Notes: generated by a model from the sequence alone, not told the origin. A stretch of 64,000 nt of DNA from Lineus longissimus (GCF_910592395.1 NC_088321.1:11348001-11412000); one strand, 5' to 3'; counted from the first letter of the stretch, positions 25,328 through 37,606 are shown. Program-made: numbers and translations.

Positions 25328-25515
25328 CCTAAAACATGTTACTTTTTATGTCGAGAGGCAGCAGTGTTTTCTGAAGGTGTTCGGAGTATCGCTATCGATC
25401 CATCACGCATCGGTGTCTCATCCGGGCCTCACGGGACAATGGAAGTCCGCTTTGACAGCGAGAACATCCTTCAATTTGCTTGGAAAACTGGCATTGGTCA
25501 TAAGACATTGACAAG
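25328..25515 (+). CDS. Possible internal coding exon, unknown product
   Basis: A plausible acceptor, AATTTTTTCACGCAG, ends at 25327. An open frame then gives AAVFSEGVRSIAIDPSRIG and HGTMEVRFDSENILQFAWK, and a possible donor, ACAAG|GTACTC, follows at 25515. The residue mix (alternating hydrophobic and charged, few low-complexity runs) looks more protein-like than the surrounding frames. I do not recognise a domain. The exon would start in phase 0 and end in phase 2. A good donor at 25251 suggests a preceding exon, but a coding join cannot be shown. Chance is a real alternative. Confidence 0.25.
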
Positions 25516-25550
25516 GTACTCAGACTAGCGGGCGAGATTGAGGACTCATA

Positions 25551-25666
25551 TAAGGTAGAATGGGGTATTTGTAGCCCCTGCATTGTTTGATGCATTGGGA
25601 TATCAATCAAAATCATAGGCAGGGGCTACAATTAAACCGGGGCTACAATTACCCCATTCTACCTTA
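25551..25666. mobile_element. Short palindromic MITE, TAAGGTAGAATGGGGTA termini
   Basis: TAAGGTAGAATGGGGTATTT and GTAGCCCCTGC on the left are answered by GCAGGGGCTACAATTA and TTACCCCATTCTACCTTA on the right. A second GGGGCTACAATT block on the right arm makes that arm longer by an internal duplication. ATA lies on both sides. It is about 116 bp and non-coding. Confidence 0.65.
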
Positions 25667-27795
25667 ATATATCATGTATTGAATATTATGATATTGGATC
25701 ATTAGCTATCAACTAATCAACATGTGCCTCTCGGTACCAGTCCCCTTCCTTTGTCACTGTAGCTAGTAAGTCGGTAGTGCCTTGCGAGGCCAGATCTAGT
25801 GTCTGTATACTCAACAATAGCTCATATAATCCAACTCCATCTTCGTCTCATCTTTGATCAAATGGATAACTTTTCAATAGAGAAATTGGATACGGGAATA
25901 CGTTCTCATTCGTGTATCTAAGCAGGTTTTGTTGACAGCAGACGGCATCCTCCCGTATCATTCAAACTCAGCCAGAGCCTTGATGACATAGCTAAAATTG
26001 ATCTGATTTCGAAAGACACATTAGCCATTACACCAACTTATATCACCCTACTGTCCCATCTAACATTGAAAACCAAGAAACCTATTCTGATTATATTCAC
26101 GTATTCACATATTCACAATTCACGTGTACCTACCGATTACACGTGCGCCCTCTATGTATATATACTACACAATGGTACCAATCTACCTGTAAGAAAATCG
26201 CGAGTACAAACACGGCGATGGCGTGTGTCGTTTCATTGAAACGATCACCAATGTAAAGAAACAGCGTACATATAGGCTATGGGGGCCAATTTCGGCAGGG
26301 CTTTGCGCATTTTAAAATTGATTCAAAGTCCTGCAAGGGGAGGATGCCAGACAGTGGCACATTCATATTCAGTCACATGGACCGCATCACTAATCAAATG
26401 TACTGAAAGACATCTAAATCTAAATCACTTAACCACTTTCACGAAGAAAACTTGTAGTATTACGAACGATGCGATGAGGTGTATTTTTCTCTCTCTCTGT
26501 TCTTCTTCCCCGCCCTTGGGACCCTCGACACATTGTCTTCTCGACAAAGGTAACAGTACACCTGATGCATTTGATTTCCGAGCTCGTGCACTAAGTGGAA
26601 AGATGACCCTCATATGGGACCTGACCTTTCATGCAAAAATCAACTGGTTACATAGTAAGTGTATTTTTGCCTAATCGGATCAGTACGCGTATTCCTTTTA
26701 GAAGTTTTACCAGAGTCAGTGTGTTGATATTCTTGATGTACTTCTGACTGGGATGGTTGATGGTTACGGATATGACTTTATACCGGTATGGTACGTGTTG
26801 GGGGGGGGGGGGGGGTTATAAGTTCCAATCCATAGCCGTCTGCAGGCTTGTTCACGATCCTAACCAATGCCGTAATACATACTTACACGCGTGGGACAAT
26901 GACTGAGACTGGTATGACAGTTTAAAGGACAAAGGGATTAAGTCATCGGTGGACCTAGATTTACTAAATATGGGTATCAAAAAGTAAGGGTGTAACCTTA
27001 ACTTTATGCTAAGTCAATCTTCATGTATATTGGTTTGGTTTGGTTTGGTTTACCGGCAGGATAGATTTGTGATTCTGGATGGAACCCTGGCCTTCCCTCG
27101 ATCCAACAATCTAGCGTCCTCCTCGTGGTTTGGCCCGAGATGGTACCCGTGGCGTAGTATAGCGTCAATGGCATGGACTGGTCATCTAGTTGCTCCTCCG
27201 CCACTCCCTGTCTGTCGCTTGCTTTTTAAAAATTTGGAAAAATAACCATTTCAATCGGGGCTTCGTTTTCATTGATACGCCCTGTACAACGTATGAAAAG
27301 CTCATGTACGTGAAGAGCTAATTTTATAGTAGTTCTCGGAAGAATCATTGAACCATGACTCTACTGATTGTCCAGAGTGAGAAAATATGTTTTCCCAAAC
27401 CTGAAAGTATAAGTGTCCGGACATGCATACCTTTTTTTCCCTAGATGACCTCGGCGTTGCATGGAGTCGCAAGAAAGTCGCGACGATACTTAAGTTGCTA
27501 AAGCTCCTTATTGTCACAAGCTGACATTAGTCATATTGACCTTTTTTTTCAAGAGAAAGATTATCCGTACAGAGTAGTAATCATGCTTATAAGGAGGGAT
27601 AACAGTAAAACTGAAACCCCCACAGGGCCGCGGTGTGGTGTCAGTGTGAAGGCCTAAGCTAGCAACTCGTTAAGTAGAAACGTTAGAAAAAGATCAAACG
27701 ACTCGACTGAGAACGTTGTGTTGACATTATCATGGCGGGTTCTTCATAATGATACTGACATTTCGCAAACATGGCGAAGGGATAATGCGATTTAA
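25667..27795. other. Gene-free stretch with simple repeats
   Basis: The 131-codon frame at 26279-26674 is not supported by any domain. A run of 16 G lies at 26800-26815, and a (TTTGG)n run of about 20 bp at 27031-27051. Confidence 0.4.
26800..26815 (+). repeat. Poly-G tract (16 G)
   Basis: An uninterrupted run of 16 G follows TACGTGTT. It is one of eight C or G runs of at least ten bases in this window. Confidence 0.9.
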
Positions 27796-28022
27796 GGGTT
27801 GGCAATAGGGACCATCATTTTGGCCAGAACTTGAAATCTTAAAGAAAGTAAACTCCTTCAAAATGAAGCGAGTGCCCATTCCAAAAGTGGGATTCTGTTC
27901 TTTGTCTTCCAGAGAACGGCCTTCCATGTTTTGAATAGGCATTCACTTCATTTTGAAGAAGTTATACTCAATTGCTTTAGAATTTCGTGTTCTAACAAAA
28001 TGGTGGTGCGTATGGTCAACCC
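27796..28022. mobile_element. TTAA-target MITE, family GGGTTGACCATA, copy 2
   Basis: The element begins GGGTTGGCAATAGGGACC and ends GTGCGTATGGTCAACCC, with intact TTAA at 27792-27795 and 28023-28026. The inverted arms pair along most of their length, for example CATTTTGGCCAGAA against AACAAAATGGTG and CTTCAAAATGAAG against CTTCATTTTGAAG. At 227 bp it matches copy 1 (219 bp) in layout. Confidence 0.75.
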
Positions 28023-28026
28023 TTAA

Positions 28027-29460
28027 CTCGCTTAATCCAGGGCGTCTCCGATCCCCCCCCCCCACCGAAGGAAAAGGGGCGGAGGTCCACTTCTCAATTA
28101 CTGTTTAATTAAAGCCAGAGAATACATTGATTCTTATTCCAAGATGCTGGGAAAATGTATTATAATATAGCCATTTAATTTTCAGATTAGACCGGTTCCA
28201 CATTTTACAGACATATTTACCATATTTCACGCGCTGTCTCTTATCAAGATCCACCAAATTTGCCCCCTCCCTAGGGTTGGACTATAGTCAGTTGGCACGT
28301 TCAACATAGCGAAGGACTGGGTGTATCACGTGATTTTTCAATCGACGTAATAGCTTGGGCGTGGACCGGTGTACTTTGCCCCTCGAAACTGTCTGGAAGC
28401 TTTGAAAAAGTGCTGGGGTTCCAACCTGGACTGAGTTTAGCTTATTGAGCAGACACCGCTCTGTTATGTATTTTGCGATATTGCCCGTGTCTGCGGAACT
28501 ATTTTCAGGGAAGCTGTTTGGAAGATTGTTCAAATTGATCACAACGCTTTTTTGACGAAGACCTAGTCATATCTCCACACCAACTTCTCAGGCAGCGTAC
28601 TATATAATTATCCATATATCTTACATGTGGCATTTGTATTTCAGGACGTTTTGGCCAGAAAAACCGCCCACCAAAATCGTAGTAGTGGCATAACATATTA
28701 GAAATACCGTGTAAAGATTGCCGGAGAATTTCTACTTTCAGTCGCGGTAATTGGATATATGTTTATCAGCAACCAGGGGTAGCAAGGGTCCTCCATCAAC
28801 ATCTGTTATCAGTCCAGACCTAACCAGGCGACCAATGGTATCCCCTGGTGATTGAGCTCTAGCGGAAGTAACCTGACATGGGTTTGACAAGTTATTTTTC
28901 ATGCTTGGTTTAACTAAAGCAGCCACCGCAAACTAGCCATTTTTGTTGCAGTGACCTGCGATTATGATCACATATAAAATACGATATATTGTTTTGCCAT
29001 GATCATTGTAGGTGGCTGCGACAAGAATCAATGATCGGCGATCGCTGCGATCGGTATAAAATCCAGTGATTATCATTTTACCCCCAAAACCCAATTTTAT
29101 CGTTGGTCGTATGTAGTAATCGTCGTTGGCTGCGCTGACAAAACCGCTAGTTTTCGGGAAGCTCAAAGGAATTGATTTTGAACATCAGGTATGGGTTGCT
29201 TACCAAACACCGCTAGGCTTGAGCTAAACTGACCAACGCCGAAAGCGAGCTGAATGTTCTGTCTTACTGAACACAGCGATGATATAGCTAAAACATAGGC
29301 CAAATCTGAGGGTGCTTGGTAAGACAACCATTACCGTAACAGTGGGACATCAAACAATCATGTCAAACCGACAGTGGGGTATCACGATCTATTCTAAAAC
29401 TCCTCAAACAAATATTGACTTATTCTTTGAGTGCCTTTCAACTGCTTCAAGATTTCGCGA
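28027..29460. other. Gene-free stretch
   Basis: An 11-base C run lies at 28053-28063, directly beside the TTAA element. No exon or delimited repeat was recognised. Minus-strand frames of 62-84 codons at 28288-29166 have no domain. Confidence 0.4.
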
Positions 29461-29803
29461 AAGCGAGCTACATCGTTTATAGGTCAAAGGGAAATAATTA
29501 CAAATTCGGTTAATATTTTCTTTTTTCTTAATTGTTCATCAAGATGGGTAATCAGTAATAGATCTCGCAAAAGCCGTTCTCAAGTTACCGTGCAGAAACC
29601 GAAAAATGTTAACGGCCCCCTAGTGGCAATATCAACGCCGCCCGCCGCCCTGCTATTTCGGTAAACTAAAAACAGGGATTTTTTTGAGAAAAAAAACCTG
29701 GTTAAATGACTGATTACCCATCTTGATGAACAATTAAGAAAAATAAAATATTAACCGAATTTGTAATTATTTCCCTTTGACATATAAACGATGTAGCTCG
29801 CTT
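29461..29803. repeat. Near-perfect long hairpin, ~96-bp arms, 151-bp loop
   Basis: The left arm (29461-29557) starts AAGCGAGCTACATCGTTTAT and ends GATGGGTAATCAGT. The right arm (29708-29803) is its reverse complement, ACTGATTACCCATC to CGATGTAGCTCGCTT, with only a few mismatches and a one- or two-base indel. The loop contains a further short A-rich inverted pair (AAACAGGGATTTTTTT / AAAAAAAACCTG). No target duplication was found, so it may be a young foldback element or an inverted duplication. A transcript across it would form a long double-stranded stem. Confidence 0.8.
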
Positions 29804-30856
29804 AGATAGTATGACGATGAAGGAGGTTTCGTTCTATGGTCGTACTGGTAGCATGTAGCAACCGAGTCACGTTAATTACCAAGAACATACATTCAGGTTT
29901 TTGTTGGTAGTTCATTCTTCTCGAATCTATTCTTGATACGATCATTGTACATCATTTGATGTATTCGCTTGCCGTTATCCACGTCTTCATTGAAAACATG
30001 ATACTTCATTGGGAACATGCAGTGACAATGATGATCTCATATTCCTCAACTTGATGCGGATCTCGCAGAACAATGACACTTTCATGCCATTGTGTTGTGT
30101 TTTGTCAGCACGACTTCCTGCTGCACGTATGGTAAAAATACAGAAGGAAGAATCGGGCATCACGGATGCAGCCAACATTACAGTGACATGATTTCGCTTT
30201 GATGGATACAGCCACTTTTGACTCCAAAACATAATTAGTACGTGTAAAGGCTCGATTCGAGAAAGGACTTTTTTCTCGACCTGCCGATGTGTAAACTCTG
30301 ACAAATCCCGTCACTGATGTTTCCCCGGCAGCAGCGCCCAAAATAATAATTACGTGATAAACATTCCTTGTGGACGCCATCAATTTGTGCAATCATGTGA
30401 CGCTTCAAAGATAACTGATTACGCTACACATTAGCTGATATTGCTGACAGGTTGTGATGAAGTGTTAAGCATACACTAGGGACGTCAGAAGTCTCCGCTG
30501 TCGTACAATGATAGAGCAGTTTATGGATATTCTGGTTACCGTCCTGGGAGCAATTGCGGTTTTAGGGTAAAACTAACCTTGTACAAGAAGCAAATGACAT
30601 CAATGTGCTTTTCTTGCAAAATGACACAATACGGGTATTGCAGTGAAGTCGTCTCTAATTTATCAGTAAAAAAAACCAATTGGGCTATAGTCATGACAGT
30701 ATCTTAACTCGAATTTGCTACTGTAAACCGACATATTTTTGCGAACGTTCCATTTTCGCGGATTTCACGAATTGCATCACTTAGCGATTTTTTTGATTGA
30801 GGTTACAGAAGATAGTGTGTGGCGCCAAAGAAAGAATCGTAAAACTTCGAATTTTT
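29804..30856. other. Gene-free stretch
   Basis: Several overlapping frames on both strands (to 105 codons) lie at 29987-30392 without domain features. A fragment CTGTAAACCGACATATTTTT followed by GCGAACG and TTTCGCGGATTTC at 30720-30775 belongs to the dispersed TTCGCG repeat type. Confidence 0.4.
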
Positions 30857-31166
30857 AAAGGGACAACTTGCAATTGGCGTGGAATCTCCTGACTAAAAGG
30901 ATAATACCCCTGCTTGACACCATGCGCCGCCACTTGTAGTGCTACACTAATGCTGATCTCTCATTATGATTTTTGCCTGTGTCACGAAGCAGTTTTGGAC
31001 ATGGCTTGTCAATTTCAGGCAAGCAGATGGTCACACTCCATTTTAGTGCATTGTTAATTGCAGTTCAACGATTTTTCAATCATCCTGTTGATGATGTTGC
31101 GGTCCTGCTGGAAGCCAGCTTTTTGTATGAAAAAAACTACATATCTCATGCCCAAGTTGTCCCTTT
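30857..31166. mobile_element. MITE with AAAGGGACAACTTG termini, copy 1
   Basis: The left terminus AAAGGGACAACTTG (30857-30870) is exactly inverted at CAAGTTGTCCCTTT (31153-31166). The interior shares ordered blocks with the copy at 56984-57224: GGATAATAC, CGCCAC.TGTAG, GCTGATCT and CTTTTTGTATGAAAA. At 310 bp it has no transposase. The 83-codon frame that overlaps its right half is not a gene. Confidence 0.75.
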
Positions 31167-31298
31167 CGCCGCGGCAGCAATTTTTCGGTCAGCGCCGCCA
31201 TTTGGTGACAGTCGATACCACTAATAAACTTTATAGCTAGCTGTACATCTAACTGAACGGCGAAACTATTCAAAAGTGTCGCCGTCTATACTGTCATG

Positions 31299-31861
31299 CA
31301 GGGTGGTCCAGAAAAAAACTCAAACGGATACTTCCACTACCAGGCGGTTAAAACTATTGATACCAGTGGATGGGTAATCTTTCAAGAAGAAGAATGGTAC
31401 CAAGATCGACCGATTCCGTTCAGGAGTTTTTGTTGTAGATACGTTTTTGTGAAGCAAGGCTGGAGTCCCATGGCCAGGTTCAATGCAGAAAAACAGAACG
31501 CTTCTGGTGTAGGTTACAAACATATCGGTGGTGTGCTGAGGACTGGACATGTTTACACGACCTTTACTCAGTAAATGTTCACGAGGAACCTTGTCGACAT
31601 TATCTCATATCAGTAATATTACCTTACATTTAATCCACCTACATGTAAGTTCAATTCACCGGCACAGTTCGATTTTCCTATGCACGAATAAAGCCTGTCT
31701 GTGCTTCACAAAATAGGCTCTAAAACAAAAACTGCTGAACCAAATCGGGCAAACTTGGTATCATTCTTTTACTAGAAGGATTCTGCATTAACAGTCAATA
31801 TTAATAGTTTTAAACCCCTGGTAGTTGAAGTATCTGGTTGCGTTTTTTCTGGACCACCCTG
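31299..31861. mobile_element. Mariner-like MITE, ~60-bp terminal inverted repeats
   Basis: The left end CAGGGTGGTCCAGAAAAAA at 31299 matches the inverted right end TTTTTTCTGGACCACCCTG at 31843-31861. Similarity continues inward through GATACTTCCACTACCAGG / CTGGTAGTTGAAGTATC to about 60 bp. TA follows the right end (31862-31863), while TG precedes the left end, a likely mutated TA. CAGGGTG-type termini are typical of mariner elements. The 563-bp body contains a 92-codon frame (31296-31574) that starts in the terminus and does not resemble a transposase. Confidence 0.75.
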
Positions 31862-31863
31862 TA

Positions 31864-34800
31864 TAGGATGAAACTAATTATTCCCGAGTGCGTTTGGCAT
31901 ATTTAGAGAGGTTACGACCAAGTGCTGGTGGATAAATATTTTAGAAGGGAATGACGAGCTACGCACGTCACCCGCACGACATGGGACCATGTACATGACG
32001 TGCTATGCACGTCACCCGCAGCATGCAAAAAGAGGCGCGAAATTGTGGAAGTTTACAATGTGACAGTAACTTGAAGATGGCATGTGCATTGAAATACACT
32101 GCATAATTATCGTGAAAATACATGTACTTGACTAAGCTCTAGAACCGCCAAATAACATAGAAAATAATTTAGCCTTTACATACCTATTCCAACGAGAAAT
32201 CGTCGATGGGATTGCATGAAAATAGAAAAAAATAGAAATTTAGATGATGGCCATTTTGGCTGTGCTATGAAAAGTCTAACGACTTGTTCTAGAAAACTGT
32301 GACATAAATCGAGTCTTCGTCTGTGATGCACGTCCGTTCTGCAAATAACAAAATAGAAATGATATATCAAAACAAAAGGCGTGAGTATCCCTTCAACATG
32401 CCTATTCTTCTCAAGTTTCGTTTATTGTAAACTAATTTTCCAAAAGATTGCGGCTTTTTCAATTTTGTTTCAACTCTTTGGTGAAATGCCATTGTTATTT
32501 TCACCAAGGACCACTAGAAACTGCCCGTGCCTTCCATGTCGCTAACGTCAATTCCGATGTCGTTGTGACATCGGAGTAATCGATCAAGCGCCGACATGAT
32601 GACGTCTCCGCAGTTGGTTAATGCATCTGTACACCGTTTACTAATCGCTGTACGGACGGCCACTCGAGTCCAGTCGGGAATACAAACGGAACAGCGTGGT
32701 AATTTAGTCAGAATTAGATTTGTTTTCTTCATTTTATATAATTTGATGATACATCAACTATAAAGTAGAGCTTGAAAACAAAGACCATTCACTCTTGAGT
32801 CTAATCGGCTGGCCAAAAGCCTCTGCCGGACGATGAATTTTGAGCCGTAATGTCGTTACCTGCACCAGTCTAATCATCAGAGGGAACCGACATACAACAA
32901 AAATAAAACAGGTGGTACAACACTGACTGTTTTCAAATTATTTTTCAGACAAATTTCAAAACCAACCGATACAATAGAGTATATTTTATACGCGAACTGT
33001 CTGCAGTTCCAAGAAGCATCGCAGTAGAATGGTGTCCTTTTTTCTAGTGTGCAGGAAAAAACCAATGTACACAAACTGAACAGCTTATCCCAAGGGTCAT
33101 TATCAAGGCACTCTTGATGACAAAGACCTTAGACCTTAAAGTTTAAGGGCATAAACGTATGTTTAAACTATCTGAAATTACCAAGAGCACATGCCTTTTG
33201 ACTCTACTAACAAGGTAAATAGGCTAAACCCTCCCCATTGATACTACAATATACCGCCTCTGCCAACCACGCGAGAACTTCCGATGAGTGAACTTTAAAA
33301 GGCGCCGCTTACAAAGGCAAATAGACAGCTGTAAAGTAGTTTAGCATTTACTTCACGTTGGCAATCTCGCCCAGACTATAACTTCCTCAACGTACTAAAA
33401 CATTCCATATTGACATTCACAGCGACCTTTTTTTCGTTGTTATCCCATTCTCGGATTACAAACGTGACATTATTGTAAATCATGTAGCTATCTCTTTCGT
33501 GTCACTGTATGCCGGATTAACGTAATCCGGATTAAGGGTTTAAAACACAATTTGTTTTCAACGAATACCGTTGTCTTTTGATCTTGAACGAGGCAATGTC
33601 GTATTTTTTTAGTTGACGCGATTATGACATACAACATGGTCACCCTGGATCGAGAATCAGTGCCCCAACGGACCGAGAATCTTATATTGATCGCGTGCAT
33701 TCAAGGCTTGCATTCCAACTTACCGAGAGACCTGCTTTGGGTAGTGCCTGGGATACTGTGTACATTACAGAAAACATGCAGCCAAATATTTGCGCCCATA
33801 GGTAAATTTACAAAAAATAACGGTTGTCTATATATGGTAACTGAGACAATATGTCAATATATACACTTTAAGGTAAAATACATTTTACCAAGGGACACCC
33901 TGTACACTATATGTTCCCAATCAAGTTCTATCGCTACCGAACAAACATGAGGTCAGCCGAACGGGTTGGAATCCTTATAGTAATCTTCATTGGGTAAACC
34001 ACAGCCTCGGGCAGTGGAACGAATATTAAAGAAAATGTATGACATGATGTTAAACCTGCAGGCTACGGCTGTGTTCGATTCGTGATCATAAGACCTGGGT
34101 AGCGAACCGTGAATCGAAGGAAACCAGGTTTGAATTGAGAAGTAGGTGGATGCCGGGGATGAAAGCAGCTGTAAAAATCGATATACGTTTTGTGACACCA
34201 ACGATCACAACGATATCTTATGAGCAGATAGTGATTTTGAAGTCTCGATGAAAGTGCGTCTCAGTATTAAACAAGGGCTGTACCAAAGGTTTTTTCACAA
34301 TTAAAAACTCGAAGAGTGATTTGTGCTGCCGAAAGGAACTTGTTTTCAATTCGGAATACGAGAATTGCCGTTTTCTTCTCTAAAAATGCTGTTCCATCAT
34401 AGATTCCGTGGTGGATATTCTCCATCGCAGAATCTATGTCGAGCCATCAAAGAATTAATGATGGATAATCTTTGTCATTATATTATATGATGGAATAATT
34501 TGTTTGCCGGTGTGAAACCGATCAGGATGTCACTACACCCTCCAATTATATACTAATCACTCGATTACTCTAACTTGAATGGTATCAGCAAGTCTGGTCT
34601 ATACCCGATATCATGAGTGTAGTCATGCTTTCTCGATTATGCCGTCCCATCTTGCATTGCAAAATTCGATAAACCATCAGGAACACCCTGTTTTTCGAGT
34701 AGAGGGCATCATCGTAATAGAGAATTTGGGTACCGATTGCGAATCACAACAAAAAATCAAGGCGGAAATTTAAATTCGTATCACTTTTAAAATGCCATGG

Positions 34801-35219
34801 TGAAAAATGCTGTTTCATTTTTCTCTTGTTCTATTATGCAAACCTGCAGCTTAGCATTTGCCATTAGTAAATTGCTAGGTGACTTAAAAAGAATCGCAGA
34901 CGCGAGTGCAGCGCTCCCGCGTTTCTAAGTAAAACGGGATATCGGTTATCTGCTAGACCCGATTATCGATGATAAGTCATATTAAATGAATAAGGGAAAG
35001 TCAATATTTTGTTGTAAAAGATGCCCGCTGGTCCCATTCATTCAACACCAGGCATGCCCGGTCAGTTATTATTAAAACATGCGATCTGAAAACAGTTCTT
35101 TACATTGGGATTTTTTCGCCGTGCTTTACGATTTGGTGCCTTTCATTCCGCGATCAGGCTATAACTGTGGACTCGAGGCAATGTGGTTTCGTCTGGTTTC
35201 ATGCGGCGTGCACGGACAA
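31864..35219. other. Gene-free stretch
   Basis: A short direct duplication around GCACGTCACCCGCA lies at 31932-32020. At 34391-34495, TTCCATCATA and TATGATGGAA form an inverted pair about 100 bp apart. GACACCCTGTA at 33894 resembles a lone mariner right end. No coding exon is supported; the 108-codon frame at 33624-33950 has no domain. Confidence 0.4.
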
Positions 35220-35405
35220 AACGATAATTTGCGGTCGTTTTAATATTTTTGCGGATAAGCGGATAACTTCAACTCGCCAAAATAAAAATATCGAAGAAAC
35301 ATTTGTCAATCGGAAAAACCAATAAACAAATCGTGATAAAAAAAAAAAATTCGCAAATCGCAAAAAGAGGAGGAAAAATATTGCGTTTGCAAAATTCACC
35401 TTAAT
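35220..35405. repeat. AT-rich TTTTTGCGGATAAG / TTCGCAAATCGC repeat
   Basis: TAATATTTTTGCGGATAAGC on the left pairs loosely with TTCGCAAATCGCAAAAAG and AAAAATATTGCG on the right, around an A-rich middle. It is a decayed member of the dispersed TTCGCG/TTTGCG family, with approximate limits. Confidence 0.4.
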
Positions 35406-37243
35406 AATGTTAGATCTGGTAGGCTGTTTTCGGTATGCTTTCATCATTTGGTTCATTCATACAACCAATACAGTTGAGATTCTATACCTCTGGACTCGAG
35501 GGCAATCTTGTTTTGTGCGACCCAATGCGGCGTGATCGGGATGAAATAATACAGAGAAGACCAATGGCATTGACTGATTGCTTTGGACCTCACGGGAAGT
35601 TGCACGATCGGACGTGAACAAAGTCAGTCCCGAGGAAGCCACCGTGAACAATCATTGACAATGGTTAAGCTGGATACATTTTCCAGTGAATTCGAATCGT
35701 TTTGGTACATTTTGCCAGATGCCCGTGCAAGATGGAGGCGGATCGTCGACCCCGGAGAAATATTTTTAACGATGACCTGGCCATGTGCATGCAATGTGCT
35801 ATTTTCACCAATCACTGAGCATAGATGTTTGATGTCCGGTCGGAACATTTTTGTGAAGTTTAAATGCTTGGCGAATGAAATTCTTCCTTTTTGAGCTCAC
35901 TTCCCGACCCCCCCCCCCCCCCCCCCAATACCTAAGCCTCGCCATTGGCATGATTGGCAACGGTTGTTGCGTGATTCTTGCACCGTGTACTAGCGTACAT
36001 TTGGCATACATCCGGTTTTAGAGGTAAACGTCCTCTCATTGGGAGATTGCCCGTCCGTCCTGTAGTGGGACGTGCCTGGCCGCTATGTTCCCATTCATTT
36101 CCCCGAAGGCATGTCCGGCCACTCAGAACATGCAAACCACAGGAAGCTATTAATCTCAATGGCGAAAGGCTCTGGTCGTGAGAGGCAATTAGCTTGACCG
36201 TAATCGATTTGGTCGTCTGAATGGGTGATTAGGTTATCAATGAGAGTGGATTTGAAAATACTGCGCTGACTATTTCTGGGAGCAGTTTTTATCAACTAAT
36301 CCTGATGTACGCTGACATCTCTGCGAGTCTGGTCCCCTTTCTTTTCGGGAAACAAGAGACATATGTCGATACAAATGTCGCAATGCCCTAAAGAGAACAG
36401 AAATGGACAGCACCAAAGATTGGACTGGGCTAACAGCACCTTAAAGTGATAAAAAGCGATCTTCAGGTGCACGCATCGCTATTGCCAGCTGCCATCATGA
36501 CCTGAAAGGGATACGTCGTTCGTGATTACTGGTACTCAAGGTAAATAGAAATGCAGTTCCCCTGCAATGCCGTAGTGCAGTTATCATAACATACGAATTT
36601 GCTGAAAGCTAGTATTTATAGTTTTTTGTATCCATCTCCGCAACAGCAATGCTGAATTTTATATCTAGTATGTATTTAATTATTCAATTGGAAATTTTCA
36701 AATTCAATTTTTGTTAAAATTAATTAATTAATTTTTTTCGACCTGTCATGTAACTTAGAGTTAATGATCAGGCTGAGCAATCGTCTGATCGGTTAAATCC
36801 CAAATATAGCACGATGGCCGGATACATGTATAGCAGCTGAGTTCGTTTCAAAGCGTTTTCACAACCGGGGTCTCCTAGCATAGATACAACTGGCCTACGA
36901 TATCTCCAACAGCCCCAGGATAATTTGGAGCCTAGCCCCCGAAAACGGACTCAAGTCCTGCAGCTGACAACCACTTAGGAACGATGCAAAAGATCAGCTC
37001 AAGTGTATTCTTCTCCGGACTAAAGTCGGGGATTACTCAGCCCAATCAAACAACCTAAGCCACTCATCACCGGATGGGGAGACCTCTTGAGACAGCGTGA
37101 TGTGGTACCCAAGACTAAATTCCTGATCTTGTAGACCACCACGATCGAGTTGTCGACTTTGCAGCAGCGGACCCGAATATTAAAAGTGAACTTCGTTACA
37201 AAGACAGAATAGGAATTATTGATGCTTTTGGTGCTCGAACAGC
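35406..37243. other. Gene-free stretch with a long poly-C tract
   Basis: A run of 19 C lies at 35908-35926. Overlapping frames on both strands at 35583-36295 carry no recognisable domain. TTAATTAATTAAT occurs near 36720. Confidence 0.4.
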
Positions 37244-37312
37244 ACAGCCCAATCCCCCCCCCCCCCCCCCCCCACTCCATCGGACCCAAGGGCTGGGGGG
37301 ATTGGGCTGCGC
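37244..37312. repeat. Hairpin flanking a 20-base poly-C tract
   Basis: CAGCCCAATCCCCCC on the left is answered by GGGGGGATTGGGCTG on the right. The run of 20 C (37254-37273) forms part of the left arm. The loop holds ACTCCATCGGACCC. The C run has probably expanded from an original six- or seven-base stretch in the stem. Confidence 0.7.
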
Positions 37313-37566
37313 TGACTCTCGAACAGGAGGCATAACTAGAACCAGAGGTTGCCTCCCAATACGCAGATAGTTCTTGACGAGTCTGGCAAAGTGTTCTGTG
37401 CTGCCGATGGATGATGAAACGTCGAAATGAATCTCTGTTTATTTAGTTGTGAGCTGAGCTTTGACTACATAATGAGTTGAACCGTAAGCCTTATTTCGTC
37501 GGAGGAGAGTAGTCTATTTTATACTCATGACGAGTCTTGGTCAGAACTTAACATAAGCCTACATGT

Positions 37567-37606
37567 ATCATCATCATCAACATCATCATCATTATCATCG
37601 TAATCA
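37567..37606 (+). repeat. (ATC)n microsatellite, interrupted
   Basis: About 13 ATC/TCA triplets with single substitutions (CATCAACATC, CATTATC, CGTAATC). Confidence 0.85.

Noticed and set aside
26279-26674. 131-codon plus-strand frame
   Set aside because: No domain, an overlapping antisense frame, and low-complexity TCTCTCTCTG in the middle.
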